This document shows, one piece after another, positions 22,229 to 28,466 of a stretch of 28,466 nucleotides of DNA. Within the stretch, counting starts at the first letter, position 1. Each line of letters starts with the position of its first letter. A program made the translations under genes and the position numbers. The notes below the pieces were generated by a model, which was not told where the DNA came from, did not search any database, and was given only the letters and a program-made list of their open reading frames with translations. Where the stretch lies: contig JAURNO010000040.1 of assembly GCA_030830145.1 (NCBI GenBank), forward strand, positions 1 to 28,466, read 5' to 3'. Origin of the DNA: Verrucomicrobiota bacterium. GTDB lineage: Bacteria > Verrucomicrobiota > Verrucomicrobiia > Opitutales > Seribacteraceae.

Positions 22229-23044
22229 ATGGCTATCATCAAAGCGACGCCCAAACGAGGCGGGGGTGGACATTGGTATGACGCAGAGGGCAAGCCTCGG
22301 CATACCATGCCCCTCGCTTCGGGAGAGGGCGAAAGGAACACGACGCTCAAGGATGCTCGAAAGCATAACCTTTTTCCATCGGTCACCGGCATACTCGGGG
22401 TTTTCTCAAAGCCAGGTCTGGATCGTTGGAAACAGGACCAACTGCTTCGCATAGCCCATGAGAATCCTCCTCAAGATGGGGAGAGTTTTGAAGATTTTGC
22501 GAATCGATGCCTCGTTATGCACGAAAAGCCTGTCGAAGAAGCGGCAGATTTTGGCACTCGGATCCACGATGCGATCGAGAAGCACTTCGAGGGCTACCCT
22601 ATGGACGATGAATTGTGGCCATACGTCAAACCCGCCTTCAATTGGCAACAGGAGCATAAGCTACGATTCATCGAGCGGGAGTTGACCATGACCAACCTCG
22701 AAGAGGGGTTTGCCGGTACTGTCGATATAGTCGGACTCGGAGCGAATCAGGAAAAGTTCATCGTCGATTGGAAGACTCGCAAGACCAAGCCAAAACAAAA
22801 GGTCACGTCTTACGATTTCCAAGTTCACCAGATTGCCGCCTATGCGGCCACCTATTGGGGAGCTGACCTGGTCGATGCGGAACAAATCCACGGGGCGAAC
22901 TGTTACATCTCTTCGACCGAGCCAGGTCGTTTCGAGGTGATCAAATACAGTCCCGCCGAACTTAAAGAGGCTTGGGCGGTGTTCAAGTCGGCCTGTCGAA
23001 TTTGGAGAAGCCTGAAGGGTTATGATCCAAGAAAAACAAACTAA
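22229..23044 (+). CDS. RecB/Cas4-like PD-(D/E)XK nuclease
   Basis: The 271-residue product has the order of motifs of the Cas4/RecB/lambda-exonuclease-like superfamily: FPSVTGILGVFSKPGLDRWK (49-68), FGTRIHDAIEKHFEG with His113 (108-122), GFAGTVDIVG with Asp166 (160-169), FIVDWKTRKTK with Asp180 and Lys182 (177-187), and HQIAAYAATYW with Gln201 and Tyr205 (200-210). It should be a metal-dependent exonuclease acting on DNA ends, for recombination, host DNA breakdown or genome processing. No Cys cluster for an iron-sulfur centre is seen, unlike true Cas4. It sits between SSB and the small-gene cassette upstream of the polymerase. Confidence 0.85.
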   Translation: MAIIKATPKRGGGGHWYDAEGKPRHTMPLASGEGERNTTLKDARKHNLFPSVTGILGVFSKPGLDRWKQDQLLRIAHENPPQDGESFEDFANRCLVMHEKPVEEAADFGTRIHDAIEKHFEGYPMDDELWPYVKPAFNWQQEHKLRFIERELTMTNLEEGFAGTVDIVGLGANQEKFIVDWKTRKTKPKQKVTSYDFQVHQIAAYAATYWGADLVDAEQIHGANCYISSTEPGRFEVIKYSPAELKEAWAVFKSACRIWRSLKGYDPRKTN

Positions 23045-23240
23045 ACGAACCAAACAGCAGAAGTGGTATCGCTTCGGAGTCCCGGTCGGGACGATCACCG
23101 TGTCGATACCCGTCACCATGAGGGAGGTGATCAAGGTGGAGGCCAAGAAGCGCAATACGACGGTTTCCGCTTTGGTCACCGATCTCATGGTCGGCAAATA
23201 CGGAAAGAAAGCGGGAATCGATCAGGATGGAGGAGCATGA
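23022..23240 (+). CDS. Ribbon-helix-helix-like regulator (72 aa)
   Basis: The start overlaps the nuclease gene by 23 bases. After a basic N-terminus the product has a strand followed by two helices: TVSIPVTMREVIKVEAKKRN then TTVSALVTDLMVGKYGKKAG. This is the CopG/Arc-like ribbon-helix-helix layout, small dimeric DNA-binding proteins that repress transcription. The N-terminal 24 residues are unusually basic (EKQTKRTKQQK) and may add nucleic-acid contact. It is first in a run of six small coupled genes before the polymerase. The fold call is by pattern and should be checked with structure prediction. Confidence 0.55.
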   Translation: MIQEKQTKRTKQQKWYRFGVPVGTITVSIPVTMREVIKVEAKKRNTTVSALVTDLMVGKYGKKAGIDQDGGA

Positions 23241-23439
23241 AAAGACGGTTCCCATCGGGGTCGAAGTCGCTCGGGCATTCGAGCGGTTCTGGGACAAGAA
23301 TGAATTGTCCATCGACCGGCATGGCCGAGTCTATCGGACGACGATCCCGAGGGTCAGGCCGAAAGGAACGGGCGAATTCATAGATTTTCGCAAACCCGAA
23401 ACGAAAAAGAAAGCGGAGAAGAATGGGGAGTTCTACTGA
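23227..23439 (+). CDS. Small hypothetical basic protein (70 aa)
   Basis: The ATG at 23227 overlaps the previous gene by 14 bases. The product starts MEEHEKTVPIGVEVARAFER, then DRHGRVYRTTIPRVRPKGTG and ends with a Lys-rich tail (KPETKKKAEKNGEFY). No domain is recognised. It overlaps the next gene by 17 bases. A short regulatory or replication accessory role is possible from the setting only. Confidence 0.5.
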   Translation: MEEHEKTVPIGVEVARAFERFWDKNELSIDRHGRVYRTTIPRVRPKGTGEFIDFRKPETKKKAEKNGEFY

Positions 23440-23722
23440 ATTGGCAAAAGCAACGGGATTCAATCGAGTCTCTTGCGGAGAATATCTAAGGGGCGTGACC
23501 GACCCGTTTGAAAAGAGCGGGAGGATTCAAAAGGAACTTACCGATTGCTTGCTGGCCGTATTGGCCTTGTCGGCTCCTCGAGGCGTCCCGATGTCCTGCC
23601 GGGAGATTGGTGATTTTATCGGAATATCAAAACAACGGGTCCACCAAATCGAAAAGGAAGCCATGAAGAAATTAAGGAGCAATACGACGGTCACCCGGAA
23701 GGAGTTCAAGCAATGGGAATAA
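23423..23722 (+). CDS. Sigma-70 region-4-like HTH protein (99 aa)
   Basis: Residues about 42-87 read LLAVLALSAPRGVPMSCREI and then GDFIGISKQRVHQIEKEAMK, ending KLR. This closely follows sigma factor region 4 (REIGxxLGVSRERVRQIExKALxKLR), the part that binds the -35 element and contacts the polymerase flap. No sigma region 2 is present, so it cannot be a complete sigma factor. The N-terminal 40 residues (FNRVSCGEYLRGV) are unlike sigma. It may act as a polymerase-binding regulator in host takeover, or simply as an HTH DNA-binding protein. It overlaps both neighbours. Confidence 0.65.
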   Translation: MGSSTELAKATGFNRVSCGEYLRGVTDPFEKSGRIQKELTDCLLAVLALSAPRGVPMSCREIGDFIGISKQRVHQIEKEAMKKLRSNTTVTRKEFKQWE

Positions 23723-23865
23723 CCAAAGAGCGGATCGAGAAGGCATTGAAGGATTTGAAGATACTCTCCGCTCAGATCGGCAACGCCAGGATCCGAGAAC
23801 TCTACAGAAAGCCACTCGAGCAATTTATCAAAGACACAGCAAAAACATTAGAGGAGGAAAAATAA
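23713..23865 (+). CDS. Small helical protein (50 aa)
   Basis: The ATG at 23713 lies within the last codons of the HTH gene behind an SD-like AAGGAG (23699-23704). The product MGITKERIEKALKDLKILSA continues as charged helix to the end (FIKDTAKTLEEEK). It ends directly at the next ATG (TAA-ATG) whose SD (GAGGAGG) is inside this gene. No family is recognised; it is likely a coiled-coil or helical hairpin partner protein. Confidence 0.55.
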   Translation: MGITKERIEKALKDLKILSAQIGNARIRELYRKPLEQFIKDTAKTLEEEK

Positions 23866-24057
23866 ATGGGACAATTCATGGGCTGGCAAAGTTACGACCT
23901 GATAACGATCTGCGGACATTGCGGAGAGGAAGGGCCGAGGGAAGATATGAGAGATCATTATCTCTACTGCACGAACCCCGAAGGGGATGCATTCGACGAA
24001 GAGGAATTTGTCGAGCAATCGGAAAAAACAATCGAGGAGATGAGCGATGAAAGCTGA
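23866..24057 (+). CDS. C2HC zinc-finger-like small protein (63 aa)
   Basis: A strong SD (GAGGAGG at 23851-23857) precedes the ATG. The product has C16-x2-C19, then H31-x3-C35, inside TICGHCGEEGPREDMRDHYL and YC, a classical single zinc finger spacing. The C-terminal half is very acidic (DAFDEEEFVEQSEKTIEEMS). Such small fingers bind nucleic acid or protein partners; the acidic tail makes protein binding or DNA mimicry plausible. It belongs to the small-gene cassette. The finger assignment rests on ligand spacing only. Confidence 0.6.
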   Translation: MGQFMGWQSYDLITICGHCGEEGPREDMRDHYLYCTNPEGDAFDEEEFVEQSEKTIEEMSDES

Positions 24058-24259
24058 ATATAAAATGGGTCACGGAATCCCTCGGGGGGAAAAGGTCATC
24101 ATCAAGATCGGAGCCCGCCAGGCCGATGCCTCGCTCAACGTCGAGAAAGAGAATTGGACTCTGAAAATCGACAACCCGGATTTACCCGAGCTTGAGTTTC
24201 CGACTCTTGAAAATGCAGTCCTGTCGGCCGTAACGATTTTGCAGGAGGAAAGAATTTGA
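24047..24259 (+). CDS. Small hypothetical protein (70 aa)
   Basis: The ATG at 24047 overlaps the finger gene and follows GAGGAG at 24034-24039; an ATG at 24065 is a possible alternative. The product contains GEKVIIKIGARQADASLNVE and ENWTLKIDNPDLPELEFPTL, then a helix (ENAVLSAVTILQEER). It looks like a small beta-sheet plus helix domain. No function is recognised. It ends in a TTGA overlap with the polymerase gene, so its translation probably feeds polymerase translation. Confidence 0.55.
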   Translation: MKAEYKMGHGIPRGEKVIIKIGARQADASLNVEKENWTLKIDNPDLPELEFPTLENAVLSAVTILQEERI

Positions 24260-26019
24260 TCGCCTTCGACGTCGAGACCATTTGGTCGAATTCCTACTCG
24301 GTGGCGACGATGGGACTCGATAGATTCGTCAAAGCACTCTCCTTCAAAGTCACCCTTGTCTCTCTTGTCGGAGACGATGGATTTGAATGGGTCGGTCCGC
24401 CCGAACAGTTGCCCGTGGGTCGATTGCAAGGTCAACAGCTTGTCGCTCATAATGCGGAATTCGATTCGGTATGCGCAAGGATGGCAATGGCCAGAGGGCA
24501 GATGCCCAACTTTCAACCAGCCGAATGGATCTGCACGGCCGATATGGCATCCTGGCATCAGTTGCCCCGCTCATTAGCCAAAGCTTACTTTGAGTTATTC
24601 GGTGAGCATTTGGCAAAGGATGCGCGCGATGCGATGGCCGGGCTGTCAGCCGAGGAGATAACTTCAAACCCTCAGTTCAAAGAATACGCATTGAACGATA
24701 GTAGAGCCTGCCTGCGAATTTACAAGGAACTCGAGCTTGGCTTTCCCGAGAAAGAGAGAATCCTGTCGACCCTCAATCGGAAGATTGCCAGCCGAGGGAT
24801 GCCACTCGACGGGCCACTTTGTCAGAAATACATCGACAAGACCGAGAAGGTCATGGCCGAGATGGAAAAGTTTCTCCCTTGGGTCACCGAGGACGGGCGA
24901 GGAGCCGAGCCGACTTCCCCGATGGCCCTCGGCAAGTATCTCGAAATGAAAGGCGTTCAGGCTCCTCCATCGACCAAGGAGGATGATCCCGACGTTCTCA
25001 TTTGGAAGTCGAAGAATCCTGAACACGCACCCGTCCTAGATGCGATGACCCGCTGGCGAAAAGCCAACAAGGCGAATAAATTCTATACCGGTTTGATCCT
25101 GCGAACCCGACCGGATCGCAGAGTCTCGACCCGTCTACTCTACTGCGGAGCAACCCATACGAAAAGATTCTCGGGAACCGGTGGGATCAACTTTCACGGC
25201 ATTCCCAGAGACGAAGTCGAAGGCACCTCGGCCAAGCGATGCCTGAAGGCAACCGAGGGCAGGGTGATCGTCTCTGCCGACCTCTCCCAGATCGAACCTC
25301 GAGTTCTCGCTTATCTAGTCGGAGACATGGACTTTCTCGGCCTGGTCCGAGGAGGAATCGATTTGTACGAAGCGCATGGTCGAGCGACCGGCCTTTACAA
25401 CGAGGACGAACCGATGAAAGACTTGGCCCCCGAGCTTCGTCACCTTTGCAAGGCCAGAGTCCTCGGCCTGGGCTACGGTTGCGGATACAAAAAGTTCGGA
25501 CAAGTGGCCGAGGCTCTTACCGGCGGGAAGCTCAAGATGACCGAGGCCGAGGCGAAAAAGCAAGTCAATGACTACCGCAAAAACAATCCCCTCATCGTCA
25601 ATCAATGGAAAGCCCTCGAGGACTTTGTTCGTGAACAGGCAAAGCACACGCCCGAATGCGTGGTCGTTCAAACACGGGACGAGGCTCCGATCAGATACTT
25701 CAACGTTCAAGTCGATGAGAAGGGCGAGATTACGGCTCAGAAGGTAAGAGGGCAGGGCAGGACGAAACTTTACGGCGGGCTACTCATGGAGAACCTCGTC
25801 CAATGCCAAGCCCGGCAAATCTTCGCCGATGCGATCATCCGAGCCGAGGCCGCAGGCTTGCCGGTCTGTCTCCACGTTCACGACTCCCTGACTGTCGAGG
25901 TGGGCGAGAACGAGGGACAGGCGGCCCTAGACTTACTCATTCAAATATTAACCGAAGAACCTTCCTATATGCCGGGACTTCCCTTGGCGGCGGAGGGCGA
26001 AATCAAAACACACTACTAA
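24256..26019 (+). CDS. Family A DNA polymerase with 3'-5' exonuclease domain
   Basis: The gene starts with TTG overlapping the previous TGA, behind a strong SD (AGGAGGA at 24243-24249). The 587-residue protein has an N-terminal proofreading domain: FDVET (Asp5, Glu7), HNAEFDS (Asp70) and YALND (Tyr144, Asp148). The polymerase domain has motif A SADLSQIEPRVLAYL (Asp342), the O-helix RHLCKARVLGLGYGCG (Arg395, Lys399, Tyr407) with Leu403 at the position of E. coli Phe762, and motif C LHVHDSLTVEV (Asp543) with Ser544 where most family A enzymes have Glu. There is no 5'-nuclease domain, as usual for phage PolA. It is the replicative polymerase of the phage. Confidence 0.95.
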   Translation: MIAFDVETIWSNSYSVATMGLDRFVKALSFKVTLVSLVGDDGFEWVGPPEQLPVGRLQGQQLVAHNAEFDSVCARMAMARGQMPNFQPAEWICTADMASWHQLPRSLAKAYFELFGEHLAKDARDAMAGLSAEEITSNPQFKEYALNDSRACLRIYKELELGFPEKERILSTLNRKIASRGMPLDGPLCQKYIDKTEKVMAEMEKFLPWVTEDGRGAEPTSPMALGKYLEMKGVQAPPSTKEDDPDVLIWKSKNPEHAPVLDAMTRWRKANKANKFYTGLILRTRPDRRVSTRLLYCGATHTKRFSGTGGINFHGIPRDEVEGTSAKRCLKATEGRVIVSADLSQIEPRVLAYLVGDMDFLGLVRGGIDLYEAHGRATGLYNEDEPMKDLAPELRHLCKARVLGLGYGCGYKKFGQVAEALTGGKLKMTEAEAKKQVNDYRKNNPLIVNQWKALEDFVREQAKHTPECVVVQTRDEAPIRYFNVQVDEKGEITAQKVRGQGRTKLYGGLLMENLVQCQARQIFADAIIRAEAAGLPVCLHVHDSLTVEVGENEGQAALDLLIQILTEEPSYMPGLPLAAEGEIKTHY

Positions 26020-26022
26020 ACT

Positions 26023-26598
26023 ATGATTACTGAAATCAAAATATCGTTCGAGGAAATAACCAATCAACTCCGTTCCGCTCTTGAGACCGGCATGGATGGA
26101 TTTATGCAGGCCGGCAAAATATATGTGAGCGCAATAGATCAAGACCCGAGCTATGCAGATAGACTTAAAGAAGAGTTTGGGAACATTGTCCCATGCCGTG
26201 CTTGGGCGCAACTCGAGGCTCTGGGCAGGGGCTTGATTCATCCGAAACTTATTCTCGGCGGTGTATCGGACAAAAAGAAAAACACGATTATCAAAAACCT
26301 TCCGATGAGTTTGCAAAATCGAGTTTTCAACGAGGAAAAGTTTCCTTTGCTCATATCAGGTGGAGACGTCCTCGACATAAGTATTCTTTCAGCAACTCCA
26401 AGCCAAGCCGAGCAAATTTGCGGAAATGGAGAAATCAGGACTTTGGCGGAACAAAAAGCATTTATCGAAAGCCAAAAACTCGAACAGGAATTACGCCCCA
26501 AAGAATTACCCTACTACATCAAAGCCGGCAAAATTATCTTTCGTAAAAATACGGAACTTACTCGTTCGGAAATAAAGCTTTTGCTTACCCAGCTTTAA
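26023..26598 (+). CDS. Hypothetical protein downstream of polymerase (191 aa)
   Basis: It starts three bases after the polymerase stop without a clear SD. The product has IYVSAIDQDPSYADRLKEEF, CRAWAQLEALGRGLIHPKLI, then NLPMSLQNRVFNEEKFPLLI and IRTLAEQKAFIESQ. I associate this block order (RAW, ALGRGxxHPKL, LPxSLQ, EKFPLL, IRTLAEQKAF) with uncharacterised phage proteins encoded near replication genes. Its C-terminal part (YYIKAGKIIFRKNTELTRSE) looks like an extra small domain. No catalytic signature is seen. A role in replication regulation is inferred from position. Confidence 0.65.
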   Translation: MITEIKISFEEITNQLRSALETGMDGFMQAGKIYVSAIDQDPSYADRLKEEFGNIVPCRAWAQLEALGRGLIHPKLILGGVSDKKKNTIIKNLPMSLQNRVFNEEKFPLLISGGDVLDISILSATPSQAEQICGNGEIRTLAEQKAFIESQKLEQELRPKELPYYIKAGKIIFRKNTELTRSEIKLLLTQL

Positions 26599-26599
26599 C

Positions 26600-27157
26600 A
26601 TGACGGACGATAGGTTTTACGGACTTCGAGCTTTCGGCAAGTTCTTGTGCAAGCTCTGCTACGAAGGAGTTTGGATAGAGCATGAGAAATGGCCAAGCGG
26701 ATATAATCGTCATTTTCACCGACCGGAGAAAACATGGACCCCGTACATATTCATCTCTCAAAGAGAGTTGGACATATTCGGAGGTAGCGAAAACATAAAG
26801 ATGATTCGTTTTTTCCGAGAAAACTACCCTCAAAGAACCTATGCTATCTATTTCGAGGGCAATTACAGGCTGAAAAGATGCGAAGGTCCGAATCCACTTT
26901 ATCGAACTTGTCGGGCTTGGGGAATCCCCGACAGGCACAATCATCGATGCGGAATTGCAAAGCTATTCGGTGACTATGCTCGAATGAATGAAAGGAACTT
27001 CAAAAGATCGAGAGAAGAGGCGATCCATAGGGAAAACCAGAGGAAAGTCGAAGAACTCAATCATAGGCTCCGCCATCGTTCATTGATTCGCAAATCCACG
27101 CCAAACCGAGAAACCGTAAACTTTTTCCGATCCTTGGTCTTCGGAGGTAATATATGA
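26600..27157 (+). CDS. Hypothetical Cys/His-containing basic protein (185 aa)
   Basis: The ATG at 26600 follows the previous stop by one base. The product carries CKLC (17-20) near the N-terminus, aromatic-rich WPSGYNRHFHRPEKTWTPYI, then RCEGPNPLYRTCRAWGIPDR and HNHRCGIAKLFGDY, with several Cys and His that could hold zinc. The C-terminal 60 residues are a basic helix (SREEAIHRENQRKVEELNHR). I do not recognise a family. A nucleic-acid-binding role is plausible from charge and possible zinc sites. The gene is coupled to a membrane micro-gene (ATGA). Confidence 0.6.
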   Translation: MTDDRFYGLRAFGKFLCKLCYEGVWIEHEKWPSGYNRHFHRPEKTWTPYIFISQRELDIFGGSENIKMIRFFRENYPQRTYAIYFEGNYRLKRCEGPNPLYRTCRAWGIPDRHNHRCGIAKLFGDYARMNERNFKRSREEAIHRENQRKVEELNHRLRHRSLIRKSTPNRETVNFFRSLVFGGNI

Positions 27158-27273
27158 AACCAATTAAACAAATCCTCACCGTCCTGCTGTTCATGGCCGG
27201 CCTCGCCGCACTCATGGCAATCGTATCGACAATCCTTTTAATGCTCTTTCGAGCCTTCACGGTATGGCTATAG
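27154..27273 (+). CDS. Small single-span membrane protein (39 aa)
   Basis: The ATG at 27154 overlaps the previous stop (ATGA), and an SD (GGAGG at 27143-27147) sits at good distance. The product MKPIKQILTVLLFMAGLAAL continues as hydrophobic sequence to near its end (ILLMLFRAFTVWL). It is one or two membrane passes with a basic N-terminus. It overlaps the kinase gene by 10 bases. Membrane micro-genes in phage early regions can alter host membrane or act in superinfection exclusion, but no function can be assigned. Confidence 0.6.
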   Translation: MKPIKQILTVLLFMAGLAALMAIVSTILLMLFRAFTVWL

Positions 27274-27779
27274 AAATCATCGGACTTTGCGGACCCAAGG
27301 GGGTCGGGAAATCAACTTATGCGAATACCCTCGACGGGATGGTCTTCTCATTCGCCAAGCCGCTCAAGGAAATGCTCATCACAATCCTGCCGCATGAAGG
27401 TTGGATCGATAAAAAAGAAGAAGTCCCACCTGGCTTCCCCGAGTATTGCACGGTCAGGCATATGCTCCAATCGCTCGGGACGGAGTGGGGCAGAGAAACC
27501 TGCTACCCGAACATCTGGGTCGATGCGGCCTATCGGATGATTAATCCATACATAGGAAAGGCCACGATCATCTTCGACGACGTTCGATTCCCGAACGAGG
27601 CTTGGGCCATCAGACGCTGGGGCGTGACCAACGAGATCCTCACGAAAATCATACACGTCTCGAGAAAGGGATTCGAGCCGGACGAGAATGACAAGCACGT
27701 CTCAGAGGCGGGACTGCCGAGGGCTTTTATCGACAAATGGGTGACGGTCGGAGAGGATGGAGAAGAGGAAACAGGATAG
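27264..27779 (+). CDS. Deoxynucleoside monophosphate kinase
   Basis: The 171-residue product has a P-loop GPKGVGKST (10-18), VFSFAKPLKEML (27-38), HMLQSLGTEWGRE (66-78) followed by YPNIWVDAA, and IIFDDVRFPNEAWAIRRWG (about 102-120), the arrangement of phage dNMP kinases related to T4 gp1. It phosphorylates deoxynucleotide monophosphates to feed dNTP supply for the phage polymerase, including possibly modified bases. The later IIHVSRKGFEPDENDKHVSE motif (HxSE) also fits this family. It starts inside the preceding membrane micro-gene and overlaps the next HTH gene. Confidence 0.85.
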   Translation: MAIEIIGLCGPKGVGKSTYANTLDGMVFSFAKPLKEMLITILPHEGWIDKKEEVPPGFPEYCTVRHMLQSLGTEWGRETCYPNIWVDAAYRMINPYIGKATIIFDDVRFPNEAWAIRRWGVTNEILTKIIHVSRKGFEPDENDKHVSEAGLPRAFIDKWVTVGEDGEEETG

Positions 27780-27969
27780 AGCCCGCCAAATGGCGACCGA
27801 TGCCAAGCTGAGAAACCTTCTCCGCAAGGTCAGACCAGACCAGACTATGTCTCAATCGGAGATTGCCAAACAGGCGGGCATCTCCCGACAACTCGTCAAT
27901 CGGATCGAGCGAGGAGCCATTCTCAAACTAACCGAGCAAATCGCCCGGATCGTGGAGAGGGGAGAGTAA
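27757..27969 (+). CDS. Sigma region-4-like HTH protein 2 (70 aa)
   Basis: The ATG at 27757 overlaps the kinase gene; an internal ATG at 27790 could also serve. Residues about 28-58 read DQTMSQSEIAKQAGISRQLV and NRIERGAILKL, the same S-x-x-EIA-x-x-x-GISRQxVxxIExxAxxKL pattern as sigma region 4 and Cro-type HTHs. It is the second such small HTH in the replication block. It may regulate phage or host transcription. The N-terminus is basic. A distinction between sigma-4-like and Cro-like folds cannot be made by eye. Confidence 0.6.
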   Translation: MEKRKQDRARQMATDAKLRNLLRKVRPDQTMSQSEIAKQAGISRQLVNRIERGAILKLTEQIARIVERGE

Positions 27970-28466
27970 GTGGCCACCCTCAAAGGAGAATTACGAAGTT
28001 TTTTCGAGCGACTGCCCGAAGGTGAATTCAGTCATCATAACCAAGTCTTGACCCCGCTCTCGCTCATCGTTTGCAAATACATCGAGAATCCCGAGCAGGC
28101 AGTCGAGTTGATTTACAAAGTGCTCGCCGGGTCAAATCATCGGGACGAGCAACCCAACGAGATTAAGAAGCTCGTCCTCTCGGGCTACGAATACCTGGCC
28201 AATCCCAACCGACCCACCGTCAAAAAGAAACGGGAGGCTGTTGATGCCGCCCTGCAAAAGACCTATGTCGGAGATGAGAAAACCTACGAGGAATTCATGC
28301 TCGCTTCCGATCCAATCCCGCACTCGGGGAGTGAGGCGATTGGCGGCCTGTTCGAGGATGACGACGTAATATTCATCCAGCCCGAGCTACATTCCAAGCC
28401 TCTCGAGTTTTGCCGACCGGTCAGGGAATGGAAGACGGTCGATCTGAAGCCCTATCAATACATGAC
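27970..28466 (+). CDS. Unknown DNA-metabolism-region protein, incomplete at the window end
   Basis: A GTG at 27970, directly after the previous stop and with an SD-like GGAGAGG upstream (27957-27963), opens a frame that runs without stop to the last base. At least 165 residues are visible. The N-terminal part is helical (LRSFFERLPEGEFSHHNQVL), the middle has IKKLVLSGYEYLANPNRPTV, and further on come DPIPHSGSEAIGGLFEDDDV and EFCRPVREWKTVDLKPY. I cannot name the family. Proteins with a DPIP...LF.DD.. segment followed by R-x-EW occur in mobile elements next to primase-type genes, but that link is a weak recollection. Confidence 0.65.
   Translation, partial: MATLKGELRSFFERLPEGEFSHHNQVLTPLSLIVCKYIENPEQAVELIYKVLAGSNHRDEQPNEIKKLVLSGYEYLANPNRPTVKKKREAVDAALQKTYVGDEKTYEEFMLASDPIPHSGSEAIGGLFEDDDVIFIQPELHSKPLEFCRPVREWKTVDLKPYQYM

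Overview
The window reads as part of the genome of a tailed, podovirus-like double-stranded DNA bacteriophage, probably of an aquatic or marine Gram-negative host. All recognisable genes lie on the + strand, are packed tightly, and often overlap as ATGA, TTGA or TGATG. No rRNA, tRNA, CRISPR, transposase, integrase or lysogeny repressor was seen, and no terminase, complete portal, RNA polymerase, helicase/primase or endolysin can be recognised inside the window. The host cannot be named from this sequence. Many genes have purine-rich Shine-Dalgarno (SD) sequences, some clearly lack one, and an outer-membrane-type lipoprotein suggests a diderm host.

Layout. (1) 1-3,990, head module: the tail end of an upstream gene (perhaps the portal), a run of very basic small proteins, two small unknowns, a small PD-(D/E)XK nuclease, an acidic scaffold and the major capsid protein. 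The capsid gene has an SD-less AT-rich leader and is followed by two tandem intrinsic terminators. (2) 3,988-10,811, connector, fibre and tail module: a head-tail adaptor, small tail-associated proteins, a LamG-bearing fibre, a lysis-like membrane cassette (lipoprotein with a C-terminal TM segment plus two tiny membrane proteins), a T7 gp12-like nozzle protein and a second fibre protein. (3) 10,821-19,991, internal/ejection module: three consecutive genes of 368, 441 and 2,178 codons, arranged like T7 gp14-gp15-gp16. The last is a giant polyvalent-type protein with a zinc metallopeptidase motif, an ADP-ribosyltransferase-like domain and a C-terminal domain reminiscent of HhH-GPD proteins. (4) 19,992-20,790, module junction: a long inverted repeat, an orphan gene and a 240-bp regulatory-looking gap ending in a perfect palindrome. 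(5) 20,791-28,466, DNA metabolism: a small HTH protein, a RuvC-like resolvase, an OB-type ssDNA-binding protein with an SSB-like tail, a RecB/Cas4-like nuclease, a cassette of tiny genes (RHH, sigma-region-4-like, zinc-finger), a family A DNA polymerase, unknowns, a dNMP kinase, a second HTH protein and an incomplete gene running off the end.

Working model. The head genes build the capsid. The adaptor, nozzle and fibres form a short tail whose LamG fibre may bind surface glycans. The three large internal proteins may be ejected with the DNA, bringing protease and ADP-ribosyltransferase activities into the cell at the start of infection. The replication block copies the genome with a phage PolA, SSB and nucleases and supplies nucleotides through dNMP kinase. 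The small HTH proteins may redirect host transcription. The most unusual elements are the giant polyvalent protein, the candidate single-gene spanin next to two holin-sized proteins, the two sigma-region-4-like proteins, and the two inverted-repeat structures at the module junction.
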